Shown: positions 37,349 through 46,209 of the stretch, piece after piece
Numbering within the stretch: the stretch's first letter is position 1
Layout of the letters: each line of letters starts with the position of its first letter
Source of the DNA: Mariniphaga sediminis
Lineage (GTDB): Bacteria; Bacteroidota; Bacteroidia; Bacteroidales; Prolixibacteraceae
Length of the DNA: 64,000 nucleotides
Assembly: GCF_003573545.1 (NCBI RefSeq)
Contig: NZ_QWET01000012.1
Coordinates: 1 to 64,000 of the forward strand
Reading direction: 5' to 3'
Notes under the pieces: model-generated
The model's input: only the letters and a program-made list of their open reading frames with translations
Told to the model about the DNA's origin: nothing
The model's database searches: none
Position numbers and translations under genes: made by a program

Positions 37349-38713
37349 TCACATCCTGTTCTTTTCTTGTTCCTGGTTTTTACATTTTTCATTAAAAACA
37401 TACAATAAAACCGGTAGGCGGATTCCTTTCACCCGAACCGGTTCCCGGGGCATAAACACAGCTTTTATTCCCTCTTCAAGCTCCCTGAAAATTTCACCGG
37501 AAATGATTAGCTGCGAATGCCAGCGCTTGTTCAATTGTTCAATACGCGAAGCCATTATTACCACATTTCCGGTAATGGAGTACTGTTTGCGTACCGCTGA
37601 ACCAATATTTCCGATAACTGCTTCGCCATAGTGCAGGCCAATTCCAATTTTAGTATCCGGAATGTTTCCAGCCTTGTTTTCCTGCCTGACTTTTTGCAGT
37701 ATATCAATGGATGCCAACACGGCATTTTGTGCCACATTACCCTCCGAAACCGGAGCTCCGAAAGTGGCCATAAATCCATCACCCAAAAACTGGTTGATAA
37801 CACCATTGTTACGCTGCACGCTGTCGATCATAAAATGAAACAGGCTGTTCAGGTAGGCTACCACCTCCTCGGGTGAATGCCCTTCCACAAAAGGTGTAAA
37901 GTTTCGGATGTCAAGAAACATCACACATACATTTTTCCGGGTACCCGAGAGTTCGTCTTTCTTTTGAAGAATACTGCCGGCAATTTGCGGTGAAATTTGC
38001 TGTCCAAAAAGGTCGATAACTTCATTCTTCTCTTTGATATGTTCCCAGGAAACCCTGATTTTCTTTTTAATTACATCGGCCACAAACCCTGCGGCAATTC
38101 CCGAAATAAGCAGGATTATTCCCTGTCCGAGGTATTGCATCCCGGTTAAATCAGGATGAAAATAGTCGGTAGGCTGAGTACTAAAAACCGTGGAGTAATA
38201 AACCGAAACCGCTACAAATTCAAACGCTGCCAGCGCCCCGGTAAAAAATGAAAGTCGAAAATCAAGCCGCAAGGTGGAAAGTACGATGAACAAAAAGTAG
38301 GTAAGCGTGGCCGGAGCCTGAAGTATAACAATTTGTCCTGAATGTTCGACAATAAAAATGAACAGCAACGTAAGCAGGGTTATTTCCGAAAAAGCGTTGA
38401 GGTAACCAAACACATTACGGTGGTGAAAAAACACCCGCACTTTTTTCCTGATGAAATAGTGCACTACCGATTCGTAAATAATAATCAGCACCGCAAAAAT
38501 AAGGATGGCATAAATGGCAATATGGGAGTTGAAAAGTGAAAGATACCGGTTGCTGTAAAAGAAATAAATTACCATCAACAAAATGGCCTCAAGCCCCAGC
38601 ATTCCAATTAAAATAAGCGCACGAAGACGTTCGCTGCCCGCAATCTCTGCATTGAAAAGCTCATTGGAATTTTCAGGCGGAGGGAAAAAACTCATTTTGC
38701 TACCCACTTTCAT
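37349..38713 (-). CDS. Membrane class III nucleotide cyclase with altered substrate residues
   Basis: A 454-residue protein with about six transmembrane helices (residues 28-215), a linker (HIKEKNEVIDLFGQQISPQI) and a class III cyclase homology domain (about 260-445). Metal-binding Asp268 (FLDIRNFT) and Asp312 (FLGDGFM) and the transition-state Arg390 are present. Using standard spacing, the adenine-selecting Lys is Gln308, the Asp/Thr partner is Ser379, and the catalytic Asn is Ile386. The product is therefore hard to predict, and a non-cAMP nucleotide is possible. It is first in a four-gene operon behind a TetR-type operator. The start is the ATG at 38713; a second ATG at residue 7 is possible. 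Confidence 0.92.
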   Translation of the reverse strand: MKVGSKMSFFPPPENSNELFNAEIAGSERLRALILIGMLGLEAILLMVIYFFYSNRYLSLFNSHIAIYAILIFAVLIIIYESVVHYFIRKKVRVFFHHRNVFGYLNAFSEITLLTLLFIFIVEHSGQIVILQAPATLTYFLFIVLSTLRLDFRLSFFTGALAAFEFVAVSVYYSTVFSTQPTDYFHPDLTGMQYLGQGIILLISGIAAGFVADVIKKKIRVSWEHIKEKNEVIDLFGQQISPQIAGSILQKKDELSGTRKNVCVMFLDIRNFTPFVEGHSPEEVVAYLNSLFHFMIDSVQRNNGVINQFLGDGFMATFGAPVSEGNVAQNAVLASIDILQKVRQENKAGNIPDTKIGIGLHYGEAVIGNIGSAVRKQYSITGNVVIMASRIEQLNKRWHSQLIISGEIFRELEEGIKAVFMPREPVRVKGIRLPVLLYVFNEKCKNQEQEKNRM

Positions 38714-38737
38714 TTTTATTCAATACTAATAACGAAA

Positions 38738-38768
38738 CAAAGTTAGTTAATGTTTACTAACTTCCAAA
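38738..38768 (-). promoter_or_regulatory. Cyclase-operon promoter with TetR operator
   Basis: On the minus strand TTTG (38768-38765), exactly 19 bases, then TAACTTTG (38745-38738). The plus-strand palindrome GTTAGTTAATGTTTACTAAC at 38742-38761 is identical to that of the efflux promoter 7.5 kb away; identity extends five bases further (ACAAA) on the -7 side. The ATG of the cyclase is at 38713, about 19 bases from the likely start of transcription. Confidence 0.87.
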
Positions 38769-38857
38769 TTTTTGAATATTTTTTATCCAAATCCTTCCGG
38801 TAAAATTATCCTTACTGCCTATAGCAACAAGGATAATTCAGTATACTTTTCATTTAT

Positions 38858-39493
38858 CTAATGTGCTCCGTGCAAATCGTTTCCATGCTCAACAATGCTG
38901 TGAACAGCCTCAAGAGTATGGGTATAATCAACATAAGCGGCAACATAATCCCGCCCTGCTTTAACCGACTCATTTTTCTGCTGATTTAATGCAACAACTT
39001 TATCATATTTTTCGCGAATAACATTAGCAACATGGCTGTTTAATCGGGTAATCAAGTCATCAACATCCCCTTTGAGTACAGCATTATCACTCATTTGAAT
39101 AATCTTTTTTGTGGTTCCAGGCGCCTTTAGACCGGTGTAAGGAGCCCCTTCCGTTTCGCGATGAAGACGAACAAGCGTCTCAAAAAAGTAATTCTCTACA
39201 ACCTCATAAATTTCCTGATCCCCGCTTTTTAAAGCAATTGTTTTTTTGAAGAGCGAGGCTATCTCACTTTCCTGTTCCCTGGAAATCCATTTAAAAACAA
39301 GTTTTGGATTGTTCGCTTCCAGTGCTTCTTTTGCATCCGTAATTACCGGTCCATCGTACGAATCGCAATGTCCCAAAGCCGTGTTGCCAGCCAATATGGC
39401 AAGCATAAACAATGAGGCAAACGCAACTGAAAATTTTGCTCTTTTCACGCATTCTACCATCTCAGTTTTTTTCCCTTCTCCTTTAGTTTTCAT
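38858..39493 (-). CDS. DUF6448 family exported protein
   Basis: A 211-residue exported protein with a hydrophobic segment at about 22-42 after a basic N-terminus. The mature part begins HCDSYDGPV, the hallmark of DUF6448, followed by the family stretch FFETLVRLHRETEGAPYTGLK and an alpha-helical C-terminus with a final HGNDLHGAH histidine cluster. The His and Cys at its start suggest metal binding, but no activity is known. It is monocistronic as far as I can see, lying 144 bases upstream of the cyclase gene and outside its promoter. Confidence 0.88.
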   Translation of the reverse strand: MKTKGEGKKTEMVECVKRAKFSVAFASLFMLAILAGNTALGHCDSYDGPVITDAKEALEANNPKLVFKWISREQESEIASLFKKTIALKSGDQEIYEVVENYFFETLVRLHRETEGAPYTGLKAPGTTKKIIQMSDNAVLKGDVDDLITRLNSHVANVIREKYDKVVALNQQKNESVKAGRDYVAAYVDYTHTLEAVHSIVEHGNDLHGAH

Positions 39494-39611
39494 CTTTAAA
39501 ATTTTTAATGTTGAATACTCAAAATTGTCAGAACAAACATAGAAGAAGCGGGCAATGTGTGCGACCTACTTTATAAACCAGTACTCTTTTTTCAAAAAAA
39601 AAATGTGGTGT

Positions 39612-40746
39612 TTACCGGGAATGCTGCTTTTTATATGAGGAAGGAGTTTGTCCGGTAATATTTTTAAAAACCCTGTTAAAAGCCGATTTTGAATTGAACC
39701 CGGCTTCGTAAGCAATTCCCAGAACAGAATATTTCTGGTACTCCGGATCGATAATTTTGGCTTTCACCTCTTCAACCCGGTACCGATTAATAAAATCAAA
39801 AAAGTTTTGTCCAATATTTTTATTTATCACCTGCGATACATAATGCGAAGGAATGTTCAATTCATTTGCCAGTTCTGGTAAATTTAAATTGGGATCCAGG
39901 AATGGCTTTTTTTCTACCATGAAAGTTTTCAGCTTTTGAGCATATATTTCAGCATCGGTCTCTTTCAGCATTGACCCTGCATACTTACTGTACGAACGCC
40001 CCTCCGTTACAAACTGGTCTTTCCCATAACCGGAAAAAATCTCTTTCTGCTTCAACCCGAAATAGCCAATCAGAATAATAAAAACCGACAGTGACAGAGA
40101 TAATCCGTCGGTACAAAAAACCCAGGAAAACAAGTGAAAAATATGATGGATTGCAGCAGCAGCCATCAAAATTGTCCATACTACCCCAAAAGTGTAAACA
40201 AGCTTTCGTAACCAGTCAAGATTAATGTGCTCAATGGATGAAAAGTTATTGGCTATATTCACATCCAGCTTCTTAAACAAAAAAAGTGAAAGACCAAAAT
40301 ATACCGGACCTGACAAAGCAGTCGCTATCAGAAATAAATGAAACAAACCGGAAGCTCCATATTCTCCTGAAACATGATCAAGTCTTATTGTTACCGCGAT
40401 TTCAGGTAAAAATGAGACAACAATCAAAAAAAAAATTAAACAGGACAAACGGCACAAAATGCCAAAGGTCCATGTATGAAAATTTAGGTGTTTGGTTAAT
40501 TAACGACCGAATATACAAATAAAGAAATGGCCCGTGCAGCATGAGCAAAGAGATAAATGCTGCCGACAACAGCGGATATGCTGTGAACAACAGAGTTGAA
40601 AAAAGGGCATAAACTCCGGTGTAGAAACCTAAATACAACAACCAGAAAAAAAGGATCTTATCGTGAAAAGATTTCGATTTTTTCTGAATCAGCAATGCTG
40701 CAAAAAACAGCGCGTTAAATGCCGCAATTACAAAAATATACTTCAC
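39612..40746 (-). pseudogene. AraC-family membrane regulator, frameshifted at a run of ten T
   Basis: Two overlapping frames together encode one AraC-type protein. The first, from a GTG at 40746, gives an N-terminal part with three hydrophobic helices ending after FVPFVLFNFFF. The second continues with FLIVVSFLPEIAV, more membrane helices and a C-terminal AraC DNA-binding domain (LNLPELANELNIPSHYVSQV, SVLGIAYEAGFNSKSAFNRV, TGQTPSSYKK). They join if the homopolymer at about 40426-40435 (ten A on the plus strand) had nine bases. Full length would be about 377 residues. This is either a real frameshift, a sequencing error in a homopolymer, or slippage-dependent expression. Intact relatives sense signals through the membrane part and regulate adjacent genes. 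Confidence 0.85.
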
Positions 40747-40811
40747 CCTCTTGACGATTTATTGTCATCAGACAGGGAAAAAACAACTCAATCCTGACTT
40801 GTACAAAATAA

Positions 40812-41000
40812 TTATTCGAACTTAATAACTTCGACGGGGCAATTTTCGGCTGCCTCCTGAATTGCTTCCTCGTAATCAGAGTAGTTTACTCCTTCAATAA
40901 CCGTTGCTTCATCTTCCATTTTGAAAACTTCAGGACAAATTTCCTCGCAAAGTCCACAGGCGGTGCATCCTTCTTCAATCCAAACTTTTGTTATTGCCAT
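40812..41000 (-). CDS. Single-cluster [4Fe-4S] ferredoxin
   Basis: A 62-residue soluble electron carrier. Cysteines are arranged C-x2-C-x2-C-x3-CP (CTACGLCEEICP), with a final Cys-Pro near the C-terminus (NCPVEVIKF), as in ferredoxins binding one [4Fe-4S] cluster. It is strongly acidic. It stands alone, with the AraC gene downstream and 355 bases of non-coding DNA upstream. A candidate promoter is at 41165-41196. The partner enzyme is unknown. Confidence 0.95.
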   Translation of the reverse strand: MAITKVWIEEGCTACGLCEEICPEVFKMEDEATVIEGVNYSDYEEAIQEAAENCPVEVIKFE

Positions 41001-41355
41001 AATCAGATTATTTAAAATTTGAAACTATCTTTTTTATTGATTTGACTCACTTAATCCCATTCTATTCAAAAGTAAAAAGCAGTAAATGCGTAATGAAAAT
41101 AACCTCGTTGTAAATATCCGGGCAAATACTGCCATCACTTCGTACTAAATTATTTTAACCGACTCAAATGTAGTTTATAATCCACAAACTGTCAATACCT
41201 TTTTATACATTTCAGGACAATCCATTAAAAGGTTTTCGCACCCACTTTTTGCAGCAAAAAAACCAATTAGCCTGTAAATAAAAACTCCGTGCAATGAAAA
41301 CAAGTATGCATAAATGACAATACATATCGACAAAGTCACCTTGTTTCATACACCA
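41001..41355. other. Intergenic region upstream of the ferredoxin
   Basis: These 355 bases lie between the ferredoxin start and the stop of the type IX secreted protein. They are AT-rich with no supported reading frame or RNA structure. The one candidate element is a leftward promoter at 41165-41196. Confidence 0.65.
41165..41196 (-). promoter_or_regulatory. Candidate leftward promoter ahead of the ferredoxin
   Basis: The minus strand has ATTG (41196-41193), 20 bases and TACATTTG (41172-41165), close to the pattern of the three TetR-controlled promoters in this window. The predicted leader to the ATG at 41000 is about 158 bases, which is long. Confidence 0.4.
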
Positions 41356-43971
41356 TCATTCAACCAGAATAGTTCGTTTTGTGTCGGCAAAATTACCTGC
41401 CTGAATCCGGTACAGATAAATCCCGGCAGGCAATCCGGTTGCATTCCATTCTGCCCGATGAGTCCCGGATTCAACCACCTTATCTACCAACGTTTCTATT
41501 TCCTTCCCATACAAATCATATATCTTAAGGGTCACCTTTTCTGCTCGGGACAAAGAGTATTCAATTACGGTTGAATTTTCAAACGGATTTGGGAAACTTT
41601 GCCCCAGCTCACAATCCTGATTTGAAAGAGAATGTGCATTTGTAGGATCTTTTTCCGTAATACAAATTGTTCCGATTTGACCGTACGACGTGGAATCGGG
41701 GTGTATTGCTGAAGATTGGTTCGTTGGCCCTACGGTAAGCATGGTGTAGATGCCCGACACATGGTTTGAAGCGGGTGCAACCCACTCGGGCAGGGAGAGA
41801 GTAACCCACTGTCCGGGAGTCGTTATCGGATCAGAGATTCCAATAAGTGTCCCATCGCCGGGGCTTGTGAGCGGAGCGGTGGATGCTTTAAATTCAAACT
41901 GTACGGGATAGGGCCTGTTAAAAGAGGGCATCCAGCGTGCAGTAAATGAAACAGCGTATGCTTTGCCCGGGCTGAAGGGAACACTGAGCACCTGCTCCAT
42001 GGATTCACCAATGGCATGATTCCCCCACATACCAATACTTACAGTATCAGTGGCATCACAAGTTGAAGCGCTAACATCGGGAGATTCCCCGTGGTACCCA
42101 TTTATAAACATGGTTTTCGACCATGAACGCACCCAGTCTGCCGTGGCGCCAATTGGCATGGGGCCGTATGTTGCATCAACATTAAAATTGTGGTTTTGAA
42201 CAAGGTTGTTTTCACATTCCGTGATGCACCCCGGTTGGTTGGGACAGCTCTTTATCGTAAAAACATCACCATAAGCCCATGTAATATAGTTTACTTCCTG
42301 AACGTAAGCCTGATATAGCCCCGGAGCGAAATTGGGGGGAATATTCCAGGTTTCATTCCCGTCGTTCAGGGTATTTGGGTTTACAACGGCAGCCACTGCC
42401 CAGGAATTGACATCAATAATCGAAACAACTACATTCCATGTCGGGTCTCCGCCATTCCAACTGATTGTGATCTCAGTTCCGGCACAAAGCGAATCGGTTT
42501 TGGTTGGGGCAACCAACTCAAACTCCGGTGTCTGTGATGCAACTATGGTTCCTGCATTTCCTGCTGCATAAAAACCCCTCCTGATATCCGATTTTTCAAT
42601 TCCACGTGCCGTGGCTGCAAACAAGTCTTCATTTGTACGGCTGTTTTCTTCAACCCAAACCGTAGGAAGTCCGTCTCCGTCGTCATCGGGATCAGTGCTG
42701 CGCAAAACAACTCCGTTATTTCCAACAGTAATCCAGCTGTCATTGTTAAAAGCCAGGTCGTTTAATACAACTGATTCCGGACTAATAATTCGCAGAGGAA
42801 GAGTAGATTCATCGCACTCTTCCATAGGCTCCAGAGTTGTGTCGAAGTCGAATGGCAAAGTCCGGGGGCACCAATCTTGATCCCAGGCTTGCCTGGCAAC
42901 AACCTCCACATCTCCGCTTACCGATGCCGGAATGTCCAAATCAAATCTGCCGTTACTCTCTGTAAGGGTTTCTGCAATTATTGTCTTGTCATCCATCCGG
43001 CGCATCACCATCAAAATACCTTCCAGCTCAACATTCTCCCATTTGGGTTGTAACACGCCCTGAAATGTACTTCCGGAAAGCATAAACAGCATGTTTCCTT
43101 TTTCACCAACACCTCCTGACACAAGCATTCCTTTATGCAGGTTTTCGCATTGCTCCTTGTCAAAAATAACACCGCCGGTTGCCAGCAGGGCACATGAATT
43201 TTCAATGCTGTCTTTAGCCCAGGTGGCGCCATAATTTGTGGAAGTTTGTATGCCTCCGCCATCATTCCCAACCAACTTTACCTCATCGGCCAACGCTTTG
43301 CCTGCTTTAAATTTCCTTTTGGATTTTACGGCACTAATACTGTCTCCTGTTGCTACCAAGTCCCAGGTCTGGCCTCCGTCAAAAGTTCTGAGCATTCCTT
43401 TAACACTGGCAACAAATCCGGTGTCGGGATTCAGGAAGGTAACAAATTTAAAACTCTGGGTAACTCCTGCATCCATTTCAATTTTTTCCCATTCAATGCC
43501 ATCATTCGAGGATTTTAGAATGGTTGCGTTTTGACCCACTGCAAAAACGATATTTTCATCGTAATTTGCTCCGTCCCCGGTTATGGCATAAAACGAAACC
43601 GGAGCATCTGCGGAGCCGGCATAGGTTGACTCCCAGCTTTCCCCCATGTTTGTACTCCGAAAAACGGCATTGGTATCTCCCACTGCAATAATGGTCCGGG
43701 CACTACTGTTTATGCGCAATGCATTAATTTTTATCTCTTTCCCCGTCTGGGGGTTACGCGTTTTCCAGGCGTTTCCACCATCGAAAGTAGAAAGAATATT
43801 CCCCTCTTCATCAAGGGCAAACAATGTATCAGGGGAGAAAGCCACCACATCCCGGAGTGATTTCCCAGTCCCTCCGGGAAGTTTTGTCCAGTTAGACGGC
43901 AACTGCGATACAGCAGGTATTGTTAGAATAAAAAAAGCCACAAATAGGCCGGATTGTAAAATTCTTTTCAT
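41356..43971 (-). CDS. Type IX secreted protein: BNR-type propeller, Ig-like, jelly-roll and sorting domain
   Basis: An 871-residue secreted protein. A signal peptide ends near residue 22. About residues 25-330 hold YCF48/sortilin-like propeller units (STFDGGNAWK, RSTNMGESWE, RTFDGGQTWD). Around 490-590 is an Ig-like segment (CAGTEITISWNGG onward). About 600-770 is a jelly-roll, carbohydrate-binding-like domain starting NLVQNHNFN. The C-terminal 80 residues are a type A sorting domain (SFPNPFENSTVIEYSL ... GIYLYRIQAG) that directs type IX secretion and surface attachment. It begins three bases after the MOSC gene stop, so it is probably at the end of the nitrate-reductase and molybdopterin transcript, an unexpected partner. 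Its ligand is unknown. Confidence 0.9.
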   Translation of the reverse strand: MKRILQSGLFVAFFILTIPAVSQLPSNWTKLPGGTGKSLRDVVAFSPDTLFALDEEGNILSTFDGGNAWKTRNPQTGKEIKINALRINSSARTIIAVGDTNAVFRSTNMGESWESTYAGSADAPVSFYAITGDGANYDENIVFAVGQNATILKSSNDGIEWEKIEMDAGVTQSFKFVTFLNPDTGFVASVKGMLRTFDGGQTWDLVATGDSISAVKSKRKFKAGKALADEVKLVGNDGGGIQTSTNYGATWAKDSIENSCALLATGGVIFDKEQCENLHKGMLVSGGVGEKGNMLFMLSGSTFQGVLQPKWENVELEGILMVMRRMDDKTIIAETLTESNGRFDLDIPASVSGDVEVVARQAWDQDWCPRTLPFDFDTTLEPMEECDESTLPLRIISPESVVLNDLAFNNDSWITVGNNGVVLRSTDPDDDGDGLPTVWVEENSRTNEDLFAATARGIEKSDIRRGFYAAGNAGTIVASQTPEFELVAPTKTDSLCAGTEITISWNGGDPTWNVVVSIIDVNSWAVAAVVNPNTLNDGNETWNIPPNFAPGLYQAYVQEVNYITWAYGDVFTIKSCPNQPGCITECENNLVQNHNFNVDATYGPMPIGATADWVRSWSKTMFINGYHGESPDVSASTCDATDTVSIGMWGNHAIGESMEQVLSVPFSPGKAYAVSFTARWMPSFNRPYPVQFEFKASTAPLTSPGDGTLIGISDPITTPGQWVTLSLPEWVAPASNHVSGIYTMLTVGPTNQSSAIHPDSTSYGQIGTICITEKDPTNAHSLSNQDCELGQSFPNPFENSTVIEYSLSRAEKVTLKIYDLYGKEIETLVDKVVESGTHRAEWNATGLPAGIYLYRIQAGNFADTKRTILVE

Positions 43972-43974
43972 CGT

Positions 43975-44667
43975 TTAAATTTTGGGTGATTTATTATAAA
44001 GCCGGTGATTCCAATCTTCTATTTCTCCTGTTTCCAGTCTTTGACGAACTGTCTTTTTCCATGCTTCGCTTAGCGGACCAATATGAGTCATTTCTTCCAG
44101 CAACCGTTCGTTTTTCATATCGATATACAAAAGGTGCAGCAGCCTTTTTAAAGGCCATTCAGGACAGGTTCGATCCAACAGGGTAAAATGATCCCCTGCC
44201 TGTATCCAGCCTTCTTCCAGCACACGGTAGTACCAGCCTGTCCGAAGACTGTCCTGTACCATGCGCGACATATTCGGATGACCAAACCGGAGGTTCAGTT
44301 TCCAGCACGGTTGCCGGGCCTGGCTGACTTCCAGCACAACAGATCCCACCCTGTATTTATCGCCAATACAAATGGTAGATTCATCCATTCCCATGGTAGA
44401 TATATTTTCGCCAAACCCGCCCTCTCGCAACATACCCGGCAAGGAGATATCCGGAACATTTTTCCAGTAATTGTAGTGTTCGAATGCATAATGATGAATG
44501 GCCTTATCCCGGCCTCCATGATGTTTTTTATCGGCTTGCTCGTCGTTAACCAGCCCTAAAACCGATACTTTTTCTTTTTTTAGCGTTGCCTTCTTTTTAA
44601 TACCGCTGGGCACACCTTCCTGTCCCAGCAGGCCAATTTTTCCCGTTAAAAGCGTAGTAATCTTCAT
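43975..44667 (-). CDS. MOSC domain protein (YiiM type)
   Basis: A 230-residue protein with an N-terminal MOSC domain and a short C-terminal helical (3-alpha) region, as in YiiM. Family marks are HHGGRDKAIHHYAFEHY, FGENISTMGMDESTICIGD and the conserved cysteine in VSQARQPCWKL. MOSC proteins bind molybdenum cofactor sulfur or reduce N-hydroxylated compounds with molybdenum cofactor. It follows moaE by 3 bases in the molybdopterin gene series, consistent with a role in cofactor handling. It is immediately followed by the type IX secreted protein gene. Confidence 0.93.
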   Translation of the reverse strand: MKITTLLTGKIGLLGQEGVPSGIKKKATLKKEKVSVLGLVNDEQADKKHHGGRDKAIHHYAFEHYNYWKNVPDISLPGMLREGGFGENISTMGMDESTICIGDKYRVGSVVLEVSQARQPCWKLNLRFGHPNMSRMVQDSLRTGWYYRVLEEGWIQAGDHFTLLDRTCPEWPLKRLLHLLYIDMKNERLLEEMTHIGPLSEAWKKTVRQRLETGEIEDWNHRLYNKSPKI

Positions 44668-44670
44668 ATT

Positions 44671-45120
44671 TCAGGTATTCTTTTTCCAAACATGTTTATC
44701 ATTACCGAGCAACTCACGGCCCCAAACCGGAACTTCAGCTTTTATCCTTTCCACAATTTCGTTGCAGGCATCAATGGCCTCCCGGCGATGCGGCGCCGAG
44801 GTAAAAACAAAAAAGCATATTTCGCCCGCATCCACCTGTCCCAGGCTATGGTAAATATGCACACATGTAACCGGGTATTTTGCAAAAACGGCCTCCCTGA
44901 TGTCAAATACTTTTTCCAAAGCCATCTCTTCATAAGCAGTGTACTCAATGGCAGTTACCACACCTTCGTCTTTTGTATCGGCCCGCACCTGTCCCAGAAA
45001 AATGGCATGGGCGCCAATATCTGTCTGGGTGGCATGTTTTTGAACCGATTCAGTTATTTTCTCCGCAGGAATTGCTCCCTGTATAAAAATATTTTTGGGC
45101 TTCCTTTCCATATAAACCAT
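44671..45120 (-). CDS. moaE: Molybdopterin synthase catalytic subunit MoaE
   Basis: A 149-residue cytoplasmic enzyme subunit that, with MoaD thiocarboxylate, converts cyclic pyranopterin monophosphate to molybdopterin. Family features are GAHAIFLGQVRADTKDEG, YTAYEEMA, HSLGQVDAGEICFFVFTSAPHRREA and the lysine-bearing EVPVWGRELLGNDKHVWKK end. Its start overlaps the moeB stop by one base (TAATG), so translation is coupled. An alternative ATG is three codons further in. Confidence 0.97.
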   Translation of the reverse strand: MVYMERKPKNIFIQGAIPAEKITESVQKHATQTDIGAHAIFLGQVRADTKDEGVVTAIEYTAYEEMALEKVFDIREAVFAKYPVTCVHIYHSLGQVDAGEICFFVFTSAPHRREAIDACNEIVERIKAEVPVWGRELLGNDKHVWKKNT

Positions 45121-46199
45121 TATTTAACAGGTGAATCAGGATGTTTCACACCACCCGTTACTGAATACACATTGTCTCTTTTTAACACTTTCCGTAATTC
45201 CACCGCTGCCGGCTGACTGCGAATTCCATGCTGGCAAAACAAAAAGATCGACTTACTATCGAATACTGAATTTTTCTTTTGTATTAATTGAGAAAAAGGA
45301 ATCTCCAGGCATTCGGTATTTGTCCACCGGGGCATTTCATACAATTCACGGATATCGATAAAAACCGATGGCTTTTGTTCTGCCATTAACATGGCCGCAT
45401 TCCACCCAATATCAATTCCTGAAACACATTCAAACGCATAATCTGTTTTTAAAAATGCTTCTGTTGTGGCGGGCCGTCTCTTTTGTGCCTCATCACTGGA
45501 AGTCAGTCCAATGTCATAAAAAGACTGCTCCGCAAGGTTATAAAAAAGTACTTTGTTGACCAGAGTTTTACCAATTCCTGTTATCCATTTAACGGCCTCG
45601 GCAGCCTGCATGGTTCCAATAATTCCGGATAAAACCCCAATCACCCCCGCCTCGGCACAACCCGGAACTTCACCGGGCTCCGGCATAAGCGGGTACAAAT
45701 CCCGGTAATTGGCACTTCCCTCGCCGGCACAAAACAGGGCAACCTGCCCCTCGTACTTGTAAACGGCGCCATAAACAAGTGGTTTTTCGAACAGCGCTGC
45801 AGCATCATTCAGCATATACCGGGTAGCAAAATTATCGGAGGCGTCAATCAGAAGGTCATAACCGGGCAGTATCTCAACCAGGTCTTTTGCCAAAAAGTAA
45901 CGATCATACGCTTCAACCTGTATATCCGGATAACGTTCATTGATGTAATGTTTGGCAACAGATGCTTTGGGATTTCCAACATCGTTCAGGCCAAAGAGTA
46001 CCTGCCTGTTAAGATTGGAAATGGCCACACGGTCGCCGTCGGCAATGCCAATACTTCCAACACCAGCCGCCGCCAGGTAAAGGAGAGCCGGGCATCCCAA
46101 ACCTCCGGCCCCCACCACAAGCACTCTGGCCGATTGCAGTTTTTGCTGCCCTTCCCTGCCCAGTTCAGGTAAAATTATCTGTCGTTCGAAGCGTCCCAT
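45120..46199 (-). CDS. moeB: MoeB/ThiF-type adenylyltransferase with rhodanese domain
   Basis: A 359-residue enzyme that adenylates the C-terminal glycine of MoaD. The N-terminal ThiF domain (1-245) has the nucleotide-binding LVVGAGGLGCPALLYLAAAG, the SNLNRQVLF stretch and a conserved DASDNFATRY. The C-terminal part (about 265-359) is a rhodanese domain with active-site Cys in FLFCQHGIRS, which could supply the sulfur. It lies between moaD (10 bases upstream) and moaE (one-base overlap downstream). The fusion of adenylation and sulfur transfer is also known from MOCS3-type proteins. Confidence 0.95.
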   Translation of the reverse strand: MGRFERQIILPELGREGQQKLQSARVLVVGAGGLGCPALLYLAAAGVGSIGIADGDRVAISNLNRQVLFGLNDVGNPKASVAKHYINERYPDIQVEAYDRYFLAKDLVEILPGYDLLIDASDNFATRYMLNDAAALFEKPLVYGAVYKYEGQVALFCAGEGSANYRDLYPLMPEPGEVPGCAEAGVIGVLSGIIGTMQAAEAVKWITGIGKTLVNKVLFYNLAEQSFYDIGLTSSDEAQKRRPATTEAFLKTDYAFECVSGIDIGWNAAMLMAEQKPSVFIDIRELYEMPRWTNTECLEIPFSQLIQKKNSVFDSKSIFLFCQHGIRSQPAAVELRKVLKRDNVYSVTGGVKHPDSPVK

Positions 46200-46209
46200 T
46201 TCTATTTTT

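Noticed and set aside
36107-38713. Calling the cyclase/HD-PycTM pair a proven anti-phage Pycsar system
   Set aside because: The cyclase is membrane-bound with an unusual active site, the effector is fused to an HD domain, and the operon is under a TetR operator shared with a drug pump. Defence is possible but not shown.
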